A DNA stretch of 10,363 nt from Firmicutes bacterium UBA1047 (lineage in GTDB: Bacteria; Bacillota; Clostridia; Tissierellales; Sedimentibacteraceae). Position 1 is the first letter of the stretch, and every line of letters starts with the position of its first letter. The DNA lies in NCBI GenBank assembly GCA_002316585.1, contig DCDU01000075.1, positions 1,227 through 11,589 of the forward strand, read 5' to 3'. Under the pieces are notes generated by a model. That model was not told the origin of the DNA and ran no database searches. It saw nothing but the letters and a program-made list of their open reading frames with translations. Positions 6,974 to 10,363 of this stretch are shown here, one piece after another. A program made the translations under genes and the position numbers.

Positions 6974-7002
6974 ATTATACCCTCATACGGTATGCTTGTC
7001 AA
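6974..7002 (-). promoter_or_regulatory. carD distal promoter P2, perfect sigma-A consensus, tandem copy
   Basis: TTGACA (7002-6997) and TATAAT (6979-6974) lie 17 nt apart, again a full consensus match, exactly 36 bp upstream of P1. The spacer contains TACCGTATG, close to TACCGAATG in P1, so the two may come from a tandem duplication of about 36 bp. Both promoters read into carD; P2 transcripts would begin near 6967, next to the P1 -35 element. Confidence 0.75.
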
Positions 7003-7087
7003 TACAAAAAACACAAAAAACACATATTTTTTGCAAACAAATTTCCTTAATTTTTTATTATTTTTGAAAACCTTAGTCCCAAGACTA

Positions 7088-7147
7088 AATCAGACCCTAT
7101 TTAATTTGAAGTCCTATTTATTCTTACAAATTCAAGGGTCTGACCGG
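7088..7147. repeat. TCAGACCCT-type inverted repeat downstream of the glycosidase-like gene
   Basis: TCAGACCCTATTTAATTTG (7090-7108) and CAAATTCAAGGGTCTGA (7127-7143) are inverted arms that match with a 2-nt difference in length, around an 18-nt centre. The element lies just past the stop codon of the minus-strand gene at 7163. A small hairpin, TTAGTC-TTGG-GACTAA, adjoins it at 7074-7089 on the minus strand. It differs in sequence from the GGGACATTCCT family, so it is a second repeat family at a gene end. It could help end transcription of the right-hand operon, although no strong U-tract follows. Confidence 0.6.
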
Positions 7148-7162
7148 GATTGATATTTAATT

Positions 7163-8986
7163 TTACTTGACTAAAACCTGCAATACTTCCTTAGGCTTAA
7201 TTTTAATATTGATACTGTCTTGATTAAATTTACAGCTTCCATCGCCTAAAATTATCTCTGCAAATCCGCAGTTGCTTCTATACAATTTAATATCGGCTTC
7301 TGTTAATTTGTCACTGTCGTTATAGAATGAATATATTTGCTCTTTACTTTTATCGCTTTGAAATACATTGCAATACAAATTCAAAGTATTTGTAGGATAA
7401 AGAGGTATGGGCTTAAGACCGTGAAATATTTCTTTATATTTAAGATAGATGCTTTTCCACTTTTTAATTTCTTCTTTCTGCGATTTCTCAAAAGGCATCC
7501 ATCTGCCGAATATATCCTGCCAGATTACTACGGGAGCTCCGCTGAACTGGCTTCTTTTAATCAATGTATCTCTGTCTTCTTTTCTCAGCCATCTGGAAAT
7601 TACCGGTGAAATATGCTGAGGACACATGAATCTTAACACATCTATCTCAGGCATAGGGTCAAATCTCCAAAATTCATCCCATGATGCCGTCAAAAATTCC
7701 ATTGCATGTTTCTTTCCCGGATGATGTTGTGTCATAAGAACTAAACCGTCTCTAAACTCATCGAGTCCTTTTCTGTAGGAATAAGGAAGATTGACCATAG
7801 TATCCAAGTGATAGCCGTCAGCGTTTGTATCCCTGACAATTCTCACAAATTCGTCACCAAGTGAATCTGTGCTTTCATTTCTGCCTCTGTCCCATGGAAT
7901 ATACGGCAAAAACACATAGACACCTTTTTCGTGGAATTGTTCCACCGCTTTTCTTAAAGCTTCTCTTCCTCCCGGAAAATCATCATAAAAATCCCACTGA
8001 GTCCTCTTGTCAATTCCTAATCTTGGATATTGATTCCACAATATAACCGAATCATATCCTCCGAATTCCTCTCCTTCCTTCAGGAGTCTGTCTGTATCTA
8101 TAATTTGATTATCGTGGTCAAATGCCTGCTTGCCGTACAAGAATGTAAAATTATGTACCGCACAATCATTCCACCATTTTAAATCTTCTCTGTCATATTC
8201 GCTGAAATCATATTCTGCTGCCCAGTAATCCCTGTATCTGTCAAACGCTTCAACCCAGCCGTCTTTAATTCCCGTAATAATTAGCTCCAACGTATCATTA
8301 AACGAAGCGTCCGGATTTATTCTCAAATAGTGATTTTCAAATTCGTCTTTGGATGACATTCTTGATAAAAGTTTGCCTATATTCTGAGTAGCCCCACCGT
8401 CGTTTAAATCGCTGATATTAGGGAACAGGATGCTGTAGCCGTATTTATTGTCCTTATCGCATACAACTAAGGGCAGCTTTATATCGGAATCATAAAAAGC
8501 TTCTCTCATTGGCATGATTACTTCTTTGCCTTCCGGGGTTTTAACGGGATTGCCCGGACAATATACCAAATCTTCTTCATTGTCTGCTCTCATTTCCGCA
8601 AGCATTGGTATTCTAAGCATAGACACATATGGACTGCCATATTTATATCCGTCATAAACCTGGTAAAGAATTCTGATTGTTTCCTTTTTATCATTGATAA
8701 AATGAACCTTAACCTTGATTAACTCTTCTTTCAGCTCAAGCAATACTGTTATCAGCTCTTCTGTTTTATCAACTGCCGTAATAATATCTCCAAGTTCAAA
8801 ATCGCTGCTTTTATATTCCTTGTCATATATTTTTAACAAAAATAATTCTTTATCCGTATTCACTTTTTTGCCTGAATATATATTGGTAAATTCTTTTATT
8901 ACCATGCCGTTGTTATAATCAATGACCGCCTCCAAAGCATTGTTGGTCATTTTCAGCGTCTTAATATTTGCATCATGATTTATCAT
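7163..8986 (-). CDS. Putative TIM-barrel glycoside hydrolase (DUF6259-like)
   Basis: The 607-residue product has no signal peptide. The N-terminal half (about 1-255) reads as a beta-sandwich with regular strand patterns, as found before GH36/GH101-like barrels. The barrel part (about 260-520) includes EFGGYDSVILWNQYPRLG, FHEKGVYVFLPYIPWDRGR and DTNADGYHLDTM, where D395 at the end of a strand is in the position of a catalytic acid. A C-terminal beta domain (about 525-607) follows. I read it as a cytoplasmic alpha-glycosidase-like enzyme of the DUF6259 type, from memory of the motifs, with no defined substrate. It overlaps or abuts the SUMF1 gene: GTG at 8995 overlaps that gene's stop, but GGAG would be only 1 nt away, so ATG at 8986, 10 nt after GGAG and 1 nt after the TAG, is preferred. 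It is last in the operon. Confidence 0.7.
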   Translation of the reverse strand: MINHDANIKTLKMTNNALEAVIDYNNGMVIKEFTNIYSGKKVNTDKELFLLKIYDKEYKSSDFELGDIITAVDKTEELITVLLELKEELIKVKVHFINDKKETIRILYQVYDGYKYGSPYVSMLRIPMLAEMRADNEEDLVYCPGNPVKTPEGKEVIMPMREAFYDSDIKLPLVVCDKDNKYGYSILFPNISDLNDGGATQNIGKLLSRMSSKDEFENHYLRINPDASFNDTLELIITGIKDGWVEAFDRYRDYWAAEYDFSEYDREDLKWWNDCAVHNFTFLYGKQAFDHDNQIIDTDRLLKEGEEFGGYDSVILWNQYPRLGIDKRTQWDFYDDFPGGREALRKAVEQFHEKGVYVFLPYIPWDRGRNESTDSLGDEFVRIVRDTNADGYHLDTMVNLPYSYRKGLDEFRDGLVLMTQHHPGKKHAMEFLTASWDEFWRFDPMPEIDVLRFMCPQHISPVISRWLRKEDRDTLIKRSQFSGAPVVIWQDIFGRWMPFEKSQKEEIKKWKSIYLKYKEIFHGLKPIPLYPTNTLNLYCNVFQSDKSKEQIYSFYNDSDKLTEADIKLYRSNCGFAEIILGDGSCKFNQDSINIKIKPKEVLQVLVK

Positions 8987-8987
8987 T

Positions 8988-9692
8988 CTATTCACACTCC
9001 TTTACACAGCGGAAGCCTACGGTTTCGTACCTGTTCATTGCATCCCCCAAGAGATGCACTTTAAGGTGATAATTGTTCTGAATTGCTCCGCCCTCCGTAT
9101 GCCAGTAATCGGGTGCATTGTAATATGAACCCCCTCTGAGAACAATAAAATAATGTTCTTTGTCGCCGTCATAGTGAATTTCGTCTGTATATTCCCACAC
9201 ATTGCCGCACATGTTGTATAAGCCGAACGGAGATGCTCCTTCAGGCAGACTGTCAACCGGCAAAAGTTTTTCTCCATATACATTGCATTTGGAATAGTCT
9301 TTTTTATTGCCCCAGGGCCACTTTAACTTGTCAGGTCCTCCGGCAAGGTACTGCCATTCCCGCTCCGAGGGCAGCCTCATTCCGTAAAATTCGGCATATG
9401 CCTTCGCATCTTCCAAAGATATATTTACAACAGGCAAATCTTCTTCGCCATCAACATATTTTCCATTAACCCAATGTTTAAGAAAATTTCTTTTATTTTT
9501 AGGACTATAATAGCTTTCATTTAAAAACTGATAGTACATTTCATTTGTAACTGCATATTTTTGAACCATCATCGGTTTTATTTCCACAAGCTTAGGACCG
9601 TGGTCCATCTGGCAGTCGCCCTCCATAATCCTATGAATTACACGATAAATATAACTGTCACCATCAATTTTTATATATTCTTGTTTAACCAC
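8988..9692 (-). CDS. SUMF1/formylglycine-generating-enzyme fold protein, probably non-catalytic as FGE
   Basis: The 234-residue product spans one FGE-sulfatase (SUMF1) domain. Visible motifs are MRLPSEREWQYLAGG (105-119), PFGLYNMCGNVWEY (155-168), VLRGGSYYN (184-192) and VGFRCV (225-230). True formylglycine-generating enzymes have a copper-binding Cys pair in a CHxSYC-like stretch between GGSW and GFR; here that stretch (192-225) has no Cys, so FGE activity on sulfatases is unlikely. Related folds include EgtB-like and PvdO-like iron enzymes and non-enzymatic binding domains. No signal peptide is seen, so it is cytoplasmic. The start is GTG at 9692-9690, 7 nt after GGAGG. It lies 20 nt after the ABC permease gene and is followed directly by the glycosidase-like gene, with which it is probably translationally coupled. 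A role linked to that enzyme or its substrate is inference. Confidence 0.85.
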   Translation of the reverse strand: MVKQEYIKIDGDSYIYRVIHRIMEGDCQMDHGPKLVEIKPMMVQKYAVTNEMYYQFLNESYYSPKNKRNFLKHWVNGKYVDGEEDLPVVNISLEDAKAYAEFYGMRLPSEREWQYLAGGPDKLKWPWGNKKDYSKCNVYGEKLLPVDSLPEGASPFGLYNMCGNVWEYTDEIHYDGDKEHYFIVLRGGSYYNAPDYWHTEGGAIQNNYHLKVHLLGDAMNRYETVGFRCVKECE

Positions 9693-9712
9693 TTTCTATC
9701 CTCCCGTTATCA

Positions 9713-10363
9713 TTATATTGTATCATTAGCAATATCAACTGTTCCTTTATAAGACCTTAGACCGGCTATAAACAATACTAAAAGAACCATCAAATATGGC
9801 AGCATATTTAATATCTGTGTAGGTAAATTGTAAGTAGAGAAAACTAAGGTCAATGAGCTTGCATAAGCAAACAAAATTGCTACCAATGTAGTTTTAAAGG
9901 GATTCCCCTTTCCCACAAGTATTGAAGTCAAACATAAAAACCCACGGCCTCTTGTCATATTCTCCGAAAACATGGATAAACCTGACAAAGGCATGTATGA
10001 ACCAGCCAAGCCCATGGACATTCCCATTATTAAAAGACAAATCCAGCGATATTTCAAAACACTTATTCCTGCGGCTTCAGATGCTTTTGGGTTTATTCCC
10101 ACACCTCTCAAGCGCAGTCCGAAGGGAGTCTTATACATTACAATATACCCCGCTGCGGCAAAAATGTAAGCAAAATATACCAGCCCTATATTATTGTTAA
10201 AGATTGTATCCAATACGGGATACTTCTCCAAGAATGCCCAGTCCATAACTTTGTAGCTTACAATTGCCGGGTCTGTATAAAAACCTCTCACTCCCCATAC
10301 ATTAACAAGAAGCAATGTGGTCATTGCCCATGCGCCTGTATTGTAAGCCAAGCTGACAATCAT
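9713..10363 (-). CDS. ABC transporter permease, sugar/nucleoside type (YufQ-like), N-terminus missing
   Basis: The frame is open to the right edge, so the ATG at the edge is probably internal: 216 residues are visible of a usual 300 or so. It has at least five hydrophobic segments and the conserved cytoplasmic loop of the BPD_transp_2 permease family, MYKTPFGLRLRGVGINPKASEAAGISVLKYR, followed by GLAGSYMPLSGLSMFSENMTRGRGF. These match the second permease of importers such as Bacillus NupQ/YufQ, which take up nucleosides or simple sugars with an ATPase and a BMP-type lipoprotein. Those partners would lie beyond the right edge. It is followed, 20 nt on, by the SUMF1-fold gene, so the operon probably imports a glycoside or nucleoside that the last gene product processes. 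Confidence 0.9.
   Translation of the reverse strand: MIVSLAYNTGAWAMTTLLLVNVWGVRGFYTDPAIVSYKVMDWAFLEKYPVLDTIFNNNIGLVYFAYIFAAAGYIVMYKTPFGLRLRGVGINPKASEAAGISVLKYRWICLLIMGMSMGLAGSYMPLSGLSMFSENMTRGRGFLCLTSILVGKGNPFKTTLVAILFAYASSLTLVFSTYNLPTQILNMLPYLMVLLVLFIAGLRSYKGTVDIANDTI

Noticed and set aside
6968..6996. Plus-strand promoter TTGACA-N17-TATGCT facing away from carD, possibly for a small RNA.
   Set aside because: The -10 is weak (4 of 6), the TTGACA may simply arise from the TGTCAA-A-TTGACA palindrome beside the carD P1 promoter, and the downstream 160 nt hold no gene or clear terminator.
8988..9692. Genuine formylglycine-generating enzyme activating a sulfatase.
   Set aside because: The Cys pair needed for copper binding and catalysis is missing between RGGSYYN and GFRCV, and no sulfatase gene is in the window.
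1..10363. CRISPR array, toxin-antitoxin pair, phage defence system, tRNA or rRNA.
   Set aside because: I read both strands and saw no spaced direct repeats, no tRNA-like cloverleaf and no defence protein motifs. The PIN domain protein is a membrane YacL type, not a VapC toxin.

Overview
The window looks like chromosomal DNA from a low-GC Gram-positive anaerobe of the Clostridia (Bacillota). Base composition is AT-rich, codons such as ATA, AGA and TTA are common, and most genes have strong GGAGG ribosome binding sites and sigma-A type promoters. The gene set also fits: a CarD regulator, a PIN/TRAM membrane protein, a DUF421-DUF4363 pair, and a sugar/nucleoside-type ABC permease next to a glycosidase. 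I cannot name a genus from sequence alone. All genes are on the minus strand except the fumarylacetoacetate hydrolase family gene at 2890-3777.

Layout. At 1-2654 (-) lies the first 884 codons of a very large protein with an HD metal-hydrolase domain followed by a long, probably HEAT-like helical region; its end is outside the window. At 2655-2889 is a divergent intergenic region with promoters for both flanking genes and a relic gene tail followed by a terminator. At 2890-3777 (+) is the FAH-family hydrolase. At 3784-3858 is a cluster of alternating inverted repeats. At 3864-4885 (-) is a translationally coupled DUF421-DUF4363 membrane protein pair. At 5008-5060 is a second related repeat, which also looks like the terminator of the PIN/TRAM gene. 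At 5061-6158 (-) is a YacL-like PIN/TRAM protein starting with TTG. At 6419-6916 (-) is a single-gene CarD unit with two tandem perfect-consensus promoters and its own terminator. At 7088-7147 is another inverted repeat of a different family. At 7163-10363 (-) is an operon reading ABC permease, SUMF1-fold protein, TIM-barrel glycosidase-like protein.

How the genes work together. The right-hand operon is probably a small uptake-and-cleavage module: an ABC importer of the BPD_transp_2 permease class, a formylglycine-generating-enzyme fold protein that lacks the catalytic cysteines, and a cytoplasmic glycosidase-like protein. Its first genes lie beyond the right edge. The CarD and PIN/TRAM genes are neighbours in many Firmicutes, but here each seems to have its own transcription unit. 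I found no CRISPR array, tRNA, rRNA, phage gene or intact transposase. I did not find a convincing new multi-gene system. The most unusual items are the giant HD protein, the tandem consensus promoters of carD, the repeat families at gene ends, and the cysteine-less SUMF1/glycosidase pairing. Several starts were moved from the longest open frame to a codon with a proper ribosome binding site.
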